NCBI GenBank assembly: GCA_949710005.1
Contig: OX453276.1
Location: 8,000,877-8,064,876 of the forward strand
DNA: 64,000 nt
Origin: Ricordea florida
Taxonomy: Eukaryota; Cnidaria; Anthozoa; Corallimorpharia; Ricordeidae
Reading direction: 5' to 3'
Positions 1-9,316 of the stretch are shown piece by piece. Positions within the stretch are counted from its first letter, which is position 1. Each line of letters opens with the position of its first letter. The notes beneath the pieces were generated by a model that did no database searches, was not told where the DNA came from, and saw only the letters and a program-made list of their open reading frames with translations. Made by a program: the position numbers and the translations under genes.

Positions 1-122
1 TATAAGGTTTCTATCCTATCCTTTTCAGTCCAAAGAGGACTGGTCTGAAAATTGCGAACTGCCCTTGGTTACGCAATTGTAGTATACTTTATTTTTGCGC
101 CTTGTTTTTCTGTGACCTTCAG

Positions 123-260
123 TCCAGACCGGTAGAGCCGACGAGTGAAGTTGCTGAAGATGACAGCATGTTTTTCTCTGGAGATAACGTTATAGTGAAT
201 TTACCACCCGATGTAGTGAAGGAAATGACAGGCGAAAACTGGGTAGACGAAATGAAAGAT
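123..260 (+). CDS. MIB-like E3 ligase, exon A (copy 1)
   Basis: This 138-bp exon (46 codons, phase 0) is bounded by a TTCAG acceptor and a GTAAGA donor. It encodes the first half of a MIB/HERC2-type repeat, including the stretch GDNVIVNLPPDVVKEM followed by GENWVDEMKD. Mind-bomb proteins are RING E3 ubiquitin ligases acting in Notch ligand endocytosis; the MIB repeats bind the ligand tail. The second half of the same repeat is on exon B at 1378. A 138-bp near-identical exon lies at 18893. Assignment to MIB1 or MIB2 is not possible here, and cnidarian MIB-like families can be large, so the function is a family-level inference. Confidence 0.7.
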
Positions 261-320
261 GTAAGATATTGTTATGGAAATGATTGTTACTCATCGTGGT
301 AACTTCATTGATAATGTAAA

Positions 321-492
321 TTAGTTCCATGGTCTCACGACGGAGTTACTTGCGCCAATCACAGCAGACCAACGTGATATATAACGCTACACCGGGACCA
401 GTCGAGCCCATCACCTGAAGAAGACTAGCAGTAAGCAGTCGAAACATCGCGATCACCACCCAAGTGACTCCGTCGCGCGACCATAGAAATAA
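321..492. mobile_element. Foldback MITE in MIB intron (copy 1)
   Basis: The ends are inverted repeats of about 29 bp: TTAGTTCCATGGTCTC at the left, its near complement at the right, and GACGGAGT near each inner end. A second copy occupies the same intron position at 19091-19262 with better-preserved arms, so it was present before the host segment duplicated. Confidence 0.7.
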
Positions 493-1377
493 TATATATC
501 ATCATGTAAGATATAATTTATGCGTTTCTTAACTACATTAGGCGAGATCCAGGAATGTGATTGAGCCAATTGAAGGGAATCTGTAGACATTCACTCGCAT
601 ACACTCTTTTGTCGCTCACTGCATCGCACAATGATCAACACACACAATAATTATAGATAGTGGTATAAGGATCGTCTGCAGTCCAATTCGGTCTGTGATC
701 ATACGGGATTTATAAAATCGGACGACCGCGGAGTTGGGGATCGATTTTTTAATCACGAGTATAGTTACAGACTGAATTAGACTTCACTCAGTCCTGTTAC
801 CAATTGATCATAACCATTACAGTTTCCAAGAGATTCATATATATTTACTCGGTGAGGAGCTTTTGATATCAGAAAATCCCCAGTTTTGCTGAGTAAGTGG
901 TTGTTGCTATGGCTACTTTGATCAATTCTGTGAGTGGTCGATTTAGCCGAGTCCATGCAGGTACAGCTGTAATATGATTGGCTTATATGACTATCCATTA
1001 CAAGTGCGTGAGTACAACCAAGTATCCGGTTACAACTCTCCGGAATACTTAGTGAAAAAAAAAATCAGTTAATACACCAATCATATTTGAGGAAATAATA
1101 ATGGTTATGATTGAATCCAGGATAATTTTTCTTTCAAAAATGCTCGGAGTCATTCCTTCATTTAACGTTGCAAAATCCGATGTTCGCTCTGCAGTGGGTG
1201 CATTTCCATGATTCTTAAGTCAAGAAGAAAACTCGATCCCTTGTTCTGTTAACCTTGTCTCTATTATTCAGGAATTGAAGCTCCCACATTCTCTGCATGA
1301 CAAATCAATCTGAACCCACATCGTTTTGTATTAAATTTTCACGATTGAACATGGGCGTTTGGGTTTTTTATTCTCAG
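493..1377. other. Intron between MIB exons A and B, copy 1
   Basis: No coding feature is supported. About 580 bases (703-1287) have no counterpart in copy 2, and I could not find clear terminal repeats there, so this is either an insertion in copy 1 or a deletion in copy 2. Confidence 0.5.
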
Positions 1378-1482
1378 TATGTGGGAAGAGTCGGAGTTGC
1401 AAAGGAATGTTCTGCAAGAGATATTACCATCTCTTTTGCCGACGGTGAAGCATGGAGTTTTCCAAGAGACGTGGTGTCAAAG
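1378..1482 (+). CDS. MIB-like E3 ligase, exon B (copy 1)
   Basis: The 105-bp exon (35 codons, phase 0) runs from a TTCTCAG acceptor to the donor AAG|GTATCAG. It encodes YVGRVGVAKECSARDITISF and ends in DVVSKV, the second half of a MIB repeat (glycine-rich turn, then a GEAWSFP strand that corresponds to the W-F-N-P motif of the family). Polinton E1 starts only 7 bases after the exon. The donor dinucleotide remains intact, but the intron is now enlarged by 16.9 kb. Confidence 0.7.
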
Positions 1483-1489
1483 GTATCAG

Positions 1490-1732
1490 ACTACTATGTT
1501 ACCGGAAAAATGAGTGGGTTTTCTTAAATTTTTTCAAATTTTTTTTGATTTTTTTTCTTAAAATTTCCGGTGAGTTTCTAACCCAATTTTACCAGAATTT
1601 TATGTATGGTTTGCAAAAACTTATCAGAGATTTTGTCAGAAAATTAAACAGGAGTTTATAAAGTGTGAAAAAAATATTTGAATTTATGATTTAAAGTTTT
1701 GAAATAAATTATTAAAAAATGGAGCAACTAAA
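1490..1732 (+). repeat. E1 left terminal inverted repeat (243 bp)
   Basis: Matches the reverse complement of 18123-18365. It includes a start-proximal early-type promoter motif at 1680-1694 and runs through the ATG and next codons (MEQL) of the polymerase gene, so both terminal genes of E1 start from the same duplicated sequence. Confidence 0.9.
1680..1694 (+). promoter_or_regulatory. Early-class promoter motif before E1 polB
   Basis: Contains GAATTTATGATTTAAA, 25-40 nt before the start codon. The core ATGATTTAAA recurs upstream of all non-structural genes except the integrase in both elements (see 17210, 17668, 18160, 45832, 59947, 60428). Confidence 0.6.
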
Positions 1733-4700
1733 GGGGTTAACAATGAAACAATTGAGACCACTAGGTAAATGGTATAATATTGAAAAATGGTATAACATAA
1801 ATAAAGATAAACTTATTAAGGAATTGTGGAATATTACTGAAGTAAAGGATAATATTACAGAAATAATAAATAATATTCAAGAAATTGTTCAATCTTTAAT
1901 TAATACACCAGTGCGTCCAGAAAACCAACCAAATACACCACTTCCAATTCCTAGAAATAATGTACAAAATAATACACTAGAACGAGAAGATGAAGAATAT
2001 GAAAAAATTAAGAATAATGCAAAATCTCGTAAGAGGCAAAAAAAGTATCATCGTGAAAAAAGTCAAGAAAGAAATATTAAACAACCAAAACTTGAAACTG
2101 AACTTCCAGTCCGAAGAAAAAATACTACAAAAAGAAAACTCGCACCTACTTTTATAAAACCTAAAAAATCATCAAACAAAACTTTTAATTGGAAAAATTA
2201 TTCATTTAGGGTGATGGATAAAGAAGAGTTTTCCAAAAAGCTTGAAGAATTAACTAATGAAAATATCATAAAACTTACTAATAACAAACAAATTAAAATA
2301 AGAAGAAAGGTAAATATATCTGATAGTGTGAGAGATGAATTGAAAAATAAAAACAAAAAAAGAAAAAGAAAAAGAACAACAACCCTTAGAATATTTCCAA
2401 TAAGGACTCCTGAAAATGGAGAAATCCTTCAAAATATCACAGAAAGAAATGAAATTATTTTTCAAATTAGGAGAGATCTAGATAATGATTTATCAGAAAT
2501 TATTTATAATGAATTGGAACCGCAAATAGAAATGCGTTCAAGCATTGTTATCAGTTTTAGAGCTTTGATTAATAAAGGGAATGGGGAAATAATTGATTAC
2601 GCCCACACATTTAGGGGTGAGGGGTCTTTTACAATGCTTTCAGAAATAAAAGATTATATTGAGAGATGTGAGGGGCAAAGATTGAGTTTGGAAGGTGTTG
2701 CTTGGACTAGAGCATACTTGCCGCCGTTTAAAAAAATTGATAAGAAAGGTGTTCATGAGGGGAGTGTTGTTTTTACAGAGGTAAAAGTAAAAGTTATTCA
2801 CAGTAACGAACCTCTAATTGGGTGTGGAAAATTACCAGACCATCTTCGTAATAAAAAATGTCTTTACGCTGTAGATAATAAGGATGATAATATGTGTTTT
2901 TGGAGGTGCCTGGCTATTCTATATAACATTGATGATGGTAAAGAAACACCTGAGAAAGACATAGAAAAACGATCTCTGAATTTAGCCAGAAAATTTTATA
3001 AGAACCAAGAATTAAAAACCTCAGAAGTTAGTCCGACAAAACTTGTTGATTTTGAAAAAATATCAAAAGATTTTCTTATTAACATTAGAGTTTACGAACA
3101 AAAAGAAAAAGGAAACAATGAAATTTGGAAACTAATTTTTGGTAAAGGCCAGTTCAAAGATAAATTACCCAGTTTAGTTATTGGAATTTATGAGGGACAT
3201 TGTTTTTTCATAAAGAATTTAGAGATGTTAACTAAAAAATGGGAATGCTCAGGATGCAAACAAATATTTAACCGGCATGACTATCTTCGAGACCATGTAA
3301 AAAATAACAGTTGTAAAGGAGGAAAAACACAAGTAATATGCACTGGTAAAAAGATAAAACACATCCCCAATAGCTCTGAAAAAGTTTTTTATGGTGGTAA
3401 TACCCAATATAGTTATTTAGGTTGTATATGGATTGAACTACAGTCATGTAAAATAGGTAAACACATTCACCATGCTCTATGTGGCCATGGTGGTGAAAGG
3501 TGTGTTAAGGATATAAATGGGAAGGAGCTTTTTTTGGTGGATGGATACGAACCTGAGACAAATACTGTTTTTGAGTTCCATGGTTGTAAATGGCACGGTT
3601 GTTCATGTTCAGGTGGTGATGAAATTAAATATAATACAACTATCGAAAGAGAAAAAATTATGAAAGATTTAGGGTATAATATTGTATCGGTTTGGGGATG
3701 CGATTATTTATTACGAGGACTACAATATAATATATATTCCCAATCTATGTATGAGGCATTAGAAAAGAAATTTATTCCTTACCCAGATTTTATTTGTTAT
3801 GATTTTGAGGCAATATTACAAAAAGATTTTAAACAAATTACTGATGATTTATCTTTTAATCAAACACATATACCGGTTAGTGTTGCAATAATTGATACTT
3901 GTGAAAAAGAACCCACATTTATTATAAATTCAAATCCTGATGATCTTGTAAAAGAATTTGTTGAAAATTTAGAAAAGAGAAGAAAAAAGATTGTTGAAAA
4001 GGTTAAAAAAGAATATCCATTACCCGACCAAGATTCTATCCCAAAGTCAGTTTTAGAAGAGTATGAAAGATGGTGTAACCAAGTTCCTGTTTTGGGGTTC
4101 AATAGTGGAAAATATGATATTAATATGATTAAAATACATTTTGTAAAAATCATGACTGATAAAACTAAGGAGATTTTTGTTGCAAGAAATGCAAATAAAT
4201 ATATGTTTTTGACAACCCCCCATTTTAAATTATTGGATGTAATGTCTTACCTTGCACCTGGGCTTTCTTTTGATAAGTGGTGTAAAGCAAACAAATGTGA
4301 AGCCAAAAAACTTGTATTTCCATATGAATGGTTGGATAGTTATGATAAACTTTCTCACGTTGGGACAGTAAAACATGAAGACTTTTACTCGAGTTTGAAA
4401 AAAGAAAATATTACCGTAGAAGAATATGAAGATTTTAAGTGTGAATTTGAAAAGAGGGGGTGTGTTACAATGATGGATTGGTTGAGAGAGTATAACCTAC
4501 ACGACGTTATACCCTTTAGAGAAGCTTTAGAAAAAACAAGGGCAATGTATTATTCAGACAAAATAGATATATTAAAAGACGCGGTTTCTATCCCTGGAGT
4601 CTCAATGATTTACGTTCTAAATAAATATCAAAAAAGCAAAAAGAAAGGTGATCCTGAATTATACGCTCCTGGCAAATATTGTATTCATAAATGTAGTGAA

Positions 4701-6314
4701 TTTTGTAATAAAGAGTTTTGCGAAAAATGCTACAAGATAATGAAAGATTGTAAAACATGCGACAAAAACAAGATTTATAATTTATTGAAAACAGGTATGG
4801 TTGGGGGCCCAAGTATAATATTTATGAGATATGCAGAGTGTGGAAAAACAAAGATTCGTTCTCATAAATATAAATTTACAAAAAATTGTGTACGAGTTGT
4901 TGGTTATGATGCAAACGCGTTATATCTTTTCGCTGCAGGACAAAAAATGCCATGTGGAAAAGAAAAATGTATTGAGGTTGAAAACCCAACAGATCCCGAA
5001 TTTATTAAGAAGACTTGTAAAGATATTCTTGATGGTAAACTTTTTGGATATTGCCAAGTTGATATAAATGTACCAGAAAACCTAAAAGAAAAGTTTGAAG
5101 AGTTCTCACCGCTATTTATTGTAGATAATGTTCCTGAAGATTTGGTGCCCGAACACATGAAAGAATACCAAAAAGCTACAGGAAGAAAACACCTAAAAGA
5201 TAATAAAAAATTACTAGGGGTTACAAAGACAAAAAAGATACTTTTATATACAGTAGTAATTGAATGGTGTCTTAATCACGGGCTTAAGATTACAGCTATT
5301 CACAATATTTTAAAGTATAAACCAGGAACACCATTTGAATTTTTCCCCGAAGAAGTAGCCAACGCTAGAAGAAATGGGGATATTGAGGTTTTGCTAGAAA
5401 AGGTAAGTAAAGCTTTTGATGAAAACAAAATAGATGATGTTGTAAAAATTACTAATGAATTAAATCAATTTCCTGATATATTTAAAATTATTGAAGAAAA
5501 TAAAGACATAAAAGTATGGATTGAAAAACTAAAACCAAAGTATAAAGGCTGTAAAGAACTGGGGGATACTAACAAACTAAAAGGAAATTCATTCTACGGG
5601 AAAATGATAGAAGATAAAGAAAAACATATGAACATAAGGTATACTCAGGATGAAAATGAGGTTGAAAAGGTATTAAGATCCCCATTCTTTGAAGATCTTA
5701 CAGAAATAAATGAAACATATGAAATAATAAAACGAAAACGTCAAATAATAATAGACCGACCCTATCAATGCGGTATCGCGGTATATCAGTTAGCAAAACT
5801 TAGAATGTTGGAATTTTATTACGATCTTCTTGATAAATATGTAGATAGAAAAGATTTTGAGTTGATACAAATGGATACAGATTCCATGTACATGGCAATT
5901 TCGGCTGAAAAATTGGATGATATTATAAAACCAGAAATGCAAAAAGAATACTTTAATGGGGGAAAAGAAAAATTTCTTTCAACATCGAAATATCACGACA
6001 AGACCCCCGGACTGTTCAAGCTGGAGTTTGATGGTATTAGAATGATTGCTCTTTCATCAAAATGTTATTATGCAGAGGATGAGAATGGAAAGGCAAAGTA
6101 TAGTACTAAAGGAGAAATTCATGGACAAAACGAAATAAACTGGGATAGGTACATGTCAGCTTTGAACGGTTCAATTGATATGGCGAAAAATACAGGATTT
6201 AGAGTCAATGAAAACCAAATTGTGACATATACACAAATTAAAAAGGGATTGAACGCATATTATGATAAAAGAATAGTTGATGAGGATGGGATTCACACAA
6301 AACCTTTGTATTAG
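1719..6314 (+). CDS. polB: Protein-primed family B DNA polymerase (E1 type, VSR-like nuclease insertion)
   Basis: A 1,531-aa polymerase that would copy the element. The N-terminus (about 1-40) is SAP-like and basic. A shared motif VNISDSVRDEL (about 198) also occurs in the E2 polymerase. Further on are an OTU-like block DNKDDNMCFWRCLAI (about 385-400), a C2H2 finger (508-533) and a VSR/restriction-like nuclease block, DGYEPETNTVFEFHGC with E611/E619, then WHGC. Exonuclease residues: DFE at 695-697, NSGKYD to D800, YNLHD at D929. Polymerase motifs: DANALY at 1064 (A), GNSFYG at N1290 (B), DTDS at 1386 (C). All catalytic residues are present, so it looks functional. It ends with a DEDGIHTKPL tail 7 bp before the convergent integrase gene. 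The E2 polymerase is of a different type. Confidence 0.95.
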   Translation: MEQLKGLTMKQLRPLGKWYNIEKWYNINKDKLIKELWNITEVKDNITEIINNIQEIVQSLINTPVRPENQPNTPLPIPRNNVQNNTLEREDEEYEKIKNNAKSRKRQKKYHREKSQERNIKQPKLETELPVRRKNTTKRKLAPTFIKPKKSSNKTFNWKNYSFRVMDKEEFSKKLEELTNENIIKLTNNKQIKIRRKVNISDSVRDELKNKNKKRKRKRTTTLRIFPIRTPENGEILQNITERNEIIFQIRRDLDNDLSEIIYNELEPQIEMRSSIVISFRALINKGNGEIIDYAHTFRGEGSFTMLSEIKDYIERCEGQRLSLEGVAWTRAYLPPFKKIDKKGVHEGSVVFTEVKVKVIHSNEPLIGCGKLPDHLRNKKCLYAVDNKDDNMCFWRCLAILYNIDDGKETPEKDIEKRSLNLARKFYKNQELKTSEVSPTKLVDFEKISKDFLINIRVYEQKEKGNNEIWKLIFGKGQFKDKLPSLVIGIYEGHCFFIKNLEMLTKKWECSGCKQIFNRHDYLRDHVKNNSCKGGKTQVICTGKKIKHIPNSSEKVFYGGNTQYSYLGCIWIELQSCKIGKHIHHALCGHGGERCVKDINGKELFLVDGYEPETNTVFEFHGCKWHGCSCSGGDEIKYNTTIEREKIMKDLGYNIVSVWGCDYLLRGLQYNIYSQSMYEALEKKFIPYPDFICYDFEAILQKDFKQITDDLSFNQTHIPVSVAIIDTCEKEPTFIINSNPDDLVKEFVENLEKRRKKIVEKVKKEYPLPDQDSIPKSVLEEYERWCNQVPVLGFNSGKYDINMIKIHFVKIMTDKTKEIFVARNANKYMFLTTPHFKLLDVMSYLAPGLSFDKWCKANKCEAKKLVFPYEWLDSYDKLSHVGTVKHEDFYSSLKKENITVEEYEDFKCEFEKRGCVTMMDWLREYNLHDVIPFREALEKTRAMYYSDKIDILKDAVSIPGVSMIYVLNKYQKSKKKGDPELYAPGKYCIHKCSEFCNKEFCEKCYKIMKDCKTCDKNKIYNLLKTGMVGGPSIIFMRYAECGKTKIRSHKYKFTKNCVRVVGYDANALYLFAAGQKMPCGKEKCIEVENPTDPEFIKKTCKDILDGKLFGYCQVDINVPENLKEKFEEFSPLFIVDNVPEDLVPEHMKEYQKATGRKHLKDNKKLLGVTKTKKILLYTVVIEWCLNHGLKITAIHNILKYKPGTPFEFFPEEVANARRNGDIEVLLEKVSKAFDENKIDDVVKITNELNQFPDIFKIIEENKDIKVWIEKLKPKYKGCKELGDTNKLKGNSFYGKMIEDKEKHMNIRYTQDENEVEKVLRSPFFEDLTEINETYEIIKRKRQIIIDRPYQCGIAVYQLAKLRMLEFYYDLLDKYVDRKDFELIQMDTDSMYMAISAEKLDDIIKPEMQKEYFNGGKEKFLSTSKYHDKTPGLFKLEFDGIRMIALSSKCYYAEDENGKAKYSTKGEIHGQNEINWDRYMSALNGSIDMAKNTGFRVNENQIVTYTQIKKGLNAYYDKRIVDEDGIHTKPLY

Positions 6315-6321
6315 AAGGAAA

Positions 6322-7332
6322 TCATTTCAAAACAGAATTAGGAGGTAACTCAGTATCATAAGGAATAACCTGCAATTCTTCCCTTACAAACCCCCGTCTT
6401 GGGCCATCTTGTAAATAATATAAAACTGGCTGGTTTGCTGAAACGATGCTACTAGAAATATAATAAATCTTAATACTCCAAATAGGGTCTGTAGCCCTTC
6501 TTCTTTCACCACCCTCTAGTTCACCAGGAAAAAGTAAATATCTAACCCTAACCTCAATTGGTAGTCTAACCTCATCAAGACCAACAACCCTCTTATATTT
6601 TTTAGGCTCAATATCAACCTCTTTCTGTTTTATAGATTTAAAAGGTTCTTTACCAGTTATTCTCGTTGGTGTATTATTCAAAGTTTTTAGAATATCTGGT
6701 AATCGCTTCACCCATATTCTAGACCTTTCATCACTAATCATTTCTTGTGCATATTGATGACTAAATAATCTTTCACCTAATATTCTGTTTGCGTTTTCTA
6801 CAAATGCCTGTGCTCTATGATTTCCAGCTTCACTTCTTTGAATGATTACATTATGATAATTCATAAGTTTAGTAACATCACCCATAAATTCTCTTCCAGG
6901 ATCAAACATTAATGTTTTGGGGTATTTTAACTTTCTAGAATATATTTTTTCAAAAGCTTTAGATATCTCATGACTTTCTTTTGATGTTAATGGTTCAGCA
7001 TCTTTATATCTTGAAGCAACATCAACCACAACTAATGCATATTTATATGTTTTTCTTCCAACTCTATCATGAGGTAAAAATAATAAATCTGCTTGGTGAA
7101 TCTGATTAGGTTTATCCACAGTCCAATGTGGTCTAGGTATATATTTTGGAGCTGGAAGATATATTTGCCATATTGCTTGTTTTTGTAACCATTGTTTTGC
7201 TACATCTTCACTTACTTTTACCTTTTCAGTTAATTTATTAATCGCAGAATATCCTTTCCAATAACCCTCAGTTGAATAATATATCCTACTGAAATTTTTT
7301 GATAAACTTTGGGATATATTTTCGTTACTCAT
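6322..7332 (-). CDS. int: Polinton integrase (retroviral-type DDE, rve)
   Basis: A 336-aa protein that would insert the element into chromosomes. The N-terminal helix-turn-helix-like region (18-60, IYYSTEGYWKGYSAI... KQWLQKQ) matches Polinton integrases. The rve core has QAD at D82, FDPGREF at D144 and AFVEN at E179, about 34 residues apart. The C-terminal part (about 255-330), ending GPRRGFVREELQVIP, is probably a small beta-barrel/chromo-like DNA-binding domain. It is divergent from the capsid gene, with only 33 bp between the two starts, and convergent with polB. About 85% identical by eye to the E2 integrase, which has two N-terminal insertions. Confidence 0.93.
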   Translation of the reverse strand: MSNENISQSLSKNFSRIYYSTEGYWKGYSAINKLTEKVKVSEDVAKQWLQKQAIWQIYLPAPKYIPRPHWTVDKPNQIHQADLLFLPHDRVGRKTYKYALVVVDVASRYKDAEPLTSKESHEISKAFEKIYSRKLKYPKTLMFDPGREFMGDVTKLMNYHNVIIQRSEAGNHRAQAFVENANRILGERLFSHQYAQEMISDERSRIWVKRLPDILKTLNNTPTRITGKEPFKSIKQKEVDIEPKKYKRVVGLDEVRLPIEVRVRYLLFPGELEGGERRRATDPIWSIKIYYISSSIVSANQPVLYYLQDGPRRGFVREELQVIPYDTELPPNSVLK

Positions 7333-7365
7333 TTAAAGATTAACCAAAGTATCTTATAAATAAAT
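7333..7365. promoter_or_regulatory. Bidirectional promoter, integrase/capsid (E1)
   Basis: The 33-bp gap between divergent genes holds ATTTAAAGATTAACCAAAG then TCTTATAAATA. It is conserved almost base for base in E2 (51142-51174), the only spacer so well conserved, so both transcripts probably start here. Confidence 0.6.
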
Positions 7366-8625
7366 ATGACAACCGTATCTGAAAAAATTAACCCAAACAG
7401 GATTCCAAGAGATCCACTAGGTTTGAAAGCAGAATCAACATTGAATAGAATTACACTAAATCCTTCATCGGCTAATCCTGGAGAAACTCTATATATAAAT
7501 ATTCCTAAACTTTCTGAAAATTTGGTGATTGTACCCGGAAGTGTATATCTAGTATTTAACTTAGATGTTGATGGACATGAAGATAACACACTCGTGAATA
7601 ATGTAGGAAGTAATCTTGTATCAAGACTCAGGGTTCTTTTTGGTGGTGAAACACTACAGGATACTCAAAGATACGATCTATTTCAAACATACCATGATTT
7701 ATTTTTAACAGATGAAGAACGAGAGGATAGATTAAGGCAAGGTATTTCCTCTGAAAACATGAGGAAGCTACGTTCAAATGCAGGTGATAAGGTAGACACA
7801 GATGCTAAGGAAGTAGCTCTTGCAGAAGTACACAATAACAAGTATCATATCCTACTAAACCATCCTATTCTCAAAGATCATGGAGTTTTCTACCCAAAGG
7901 CGTTAGCTCATCAACTAATCTTTGAGATTACACTGGCCCCAGTTGACGATATTGTTGTTTATTCTGACGATACCAAAGCCCCAACTTATAAAATAACAAA
8001 CCTTGAGTTGGAATATTCTTGTATATCAAGTGAAGGCTTAGCTAGTGAGGTCCAGGCAGCTTATCAGGTTGGTAAAGGATTCTATTATGAAAATGTCACC
8101 CTACACAAAACTTTCACCATATTAAGAAATGTAGACAGTGTTATAAACCAGCATATTAATCTACCTAGAAGATCAATTACAGGGATATTATGTTTATTCA
8201 CATTACCATATGGAAAAGGAGCAAGAGATTCTGAGAATTTTTTCAATCCAGGTATCACCTCAATTAATATCGATGTTAATGGTGTGCCAAATCGTTTCTA
8301 CTCTAAGGGGATGGTACCTTCAGACCTATGGGAGTCAGTAAAGAAACGTTTCATTGGTTCTTCCCTCTGGTCAGGTTCCTCCCGCTGGTCGGTAAAAGAA
8401 AAGGATTTTTATAGTAAAAAGTTTGCTCTGTGGATAGATTTTAGAACTCACCCAGATAATGATATTCATGGAGGAGGACTAGCCTTAACCAATGCACAAG
8501 ATGGTATAAAAATAGAAATGAAACGAAAACTTAGTGGTTCTGGTATGATGACCTGTTACATGTTTGTGGTAGCTGATGCATTAATGGAGGTTATGAAATC
8601 AAACTTAAGATCAATAATGTATTAG
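7366..8625 (+). CDS. Putative double jelly-roll major capsid protein
   Basis: A 419-aa protein placed where Polintons carry the capsid gene, directly before the packaging ATPase. It is predicted beta-rich, without signal peptide or membrane segments, and has family-like blocks: PGETLYINIPKLSENLVIVP, then GSNLVSRLRVLFGGETLQ, a YHDLFLT loop, and NQHINLPRRSITGILCLF in the second half. It is shorter than many Polinton capsid proteins (about 600 aa), so the double jelly-roll fold should be confirmed by structure prediction. About 88% identical by eye to the E2 copy (51175-52440); the main difference is a variable patch near residue 330, where E2 carries a double hairpin. Confidence 0.75.
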   Translation: MTTVSEKINPNRIPRDPLGLKAESTLNRITLNPSSANPGETLYINIPKLSENLVIVPGSVYLVFNLDVDGHEDNTLVNNVGSNLVSRLRVLFGGETLQDTQRYDLFQTYHDLFLTDEEREDRLRQGISSENMRKLRSNAGDKVDTDAKEVALAEVHNNKYHILLNHPILKDHGVFYPKALAHQLIFEITLAPVDDIVVYSDDTKAPTYKITNLELEYSCISSEGLASEVQAAYQVGKGFYYENVTLHKTFTILRNVDSVINQHINLPRRSITGILCLFTLPYGKGARDSENFFNPGITSINIDVNGVPNRFYSKGMVPSDLWESVKKRFIGSSLWSGSSRWSVKEKDFYSKKFALWIDFRTHPDNDIHGGGLALTNAQDGIKIEMKRKLSGSGMMTCYMFVVADALMEVMKSNLRSIMY

Positions 8626-8637
8626 TTAAAAGAAAAT

Positions 8638-9261
8638 ATGGAAGAATTAAGAGATAAAATTCCTTTTCATTGTATTATAACTGGTCCAACAAATTGTGGA
8701 AAAACAAAGTACATAATTGATCAACTAAGAGGCCCATTTCGAAAATTGTTTGAATTCATTGTTCTAATATGCCCAACTTATTCTAAAAATAAAACATATC
8801 ATAATTTTGCCGTAGGAGATAAACGTTTCTTTGTATTATCACCGGATGCTAGTAACATTGATGAGATTAATGAGTTATTAACTTACTGTAAAACGTTATT
8901 TTCAGGAACAAATACACTAATAATTTTAGACGATTGCGCTGTATCCAATGATCTGAAGAAACGATCAAACAAGTTTATTGATTTAGCATTCTCTGGAAGG
9001 CATCATGGATTATCAATGTGGGTTCTCACTCAGCAATTAACATCGATAGCAAAACCATTCCGTGAAAATGTAGCTTGTGTTGTTACTTTCCACAATCCAT
9101 CACAAAAAGGTATGAAGATGTTTTTCGAAGATTATGGAGGTGATTTAGACCCTGAAACTAGTAAAAAATTTGTAGAACTACTAAAAAAAGAAAAATATTC
9201 TAGATTATGTTTATCTTTACGACACCCATTTAATTGCTATTTGGAGATCCCTTCGGGGTAG
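8638..9261 (+). CDS. A32-like (FtsK/HerA) DNA-packaging ATPase
   Basis: A 207-aa NTPase that would pump the genome into capsids. Walker A is GPTNCGKT at residues 16-23 and Walker B is LIILDDC at 94-100. The AFSGRHHGLSMWVLTQQ block fits the sensor region (Q) of A32-type ATPases. The stop lies in a 21-25 bp GC-rich hairpin insert (9249-9269) that changed the C-terminus: without it the frame would end like E2, in EIPEVI. It follows the capsid gene by 12 bp, so the two are probably co-transcribed. Confidence 0.92.
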   Translation: MEELRDKIPFHCIITGPTNCGKTKYIIDQLRGPFRKLFEFIVLICPTYSKNKTYHNFAVGDKRFFVLSPDASNIDEINELLTYCKTLFSGTNTLIILDDCAVSNDLKKRSNKFIDLAFSGRHHGLSMWVLTQQLTSIAKPFRENVACVVTFHNPSQKGMKMFFEDYGGDLDPETSKKFVELLKKEKYSRLCLSLRHPFNCYLEIPSG

Positions 9262-9269
9262 GCTCCGCC
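9249..9269. repeat. Double-hairpin insert in ATPase 3' end (E1)
   Basis: CCCTTCGGGG (stem CCC/GGG, TTCG loop) followed by GGCTCCGCC (stem GGC/GCC, TCC loop). The site is empty in E2, where GAGATACCTGAAG is continuous (about 53056-53068). The insert introduces the ATPase stop codon. Confidence 0.75.
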
Positions 9270-9316
9270 GTATTTCCTGAAACGATTTAAAAATAATCCA
9301 TGTATTATCACAAAAG

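Larger units (their letters stand above)
1..1484 (+). repeat. Duplicated host segment, copy 1
   Basis: The sequence from base 1 realigns with 18771 onward, introns included, with only scattered substitutions. It carries MIB exon A, a foldback MITE and MIB exon B. Relative to copy 2 it has about 580 extra bases around 703-1287 and lacks the 915-bp element present in copy 2. The left border lies outside the window. Because both exons are whole codons in length, the duplication adds one more MIB repeat without breaking the frame. Confidence 0.85.
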
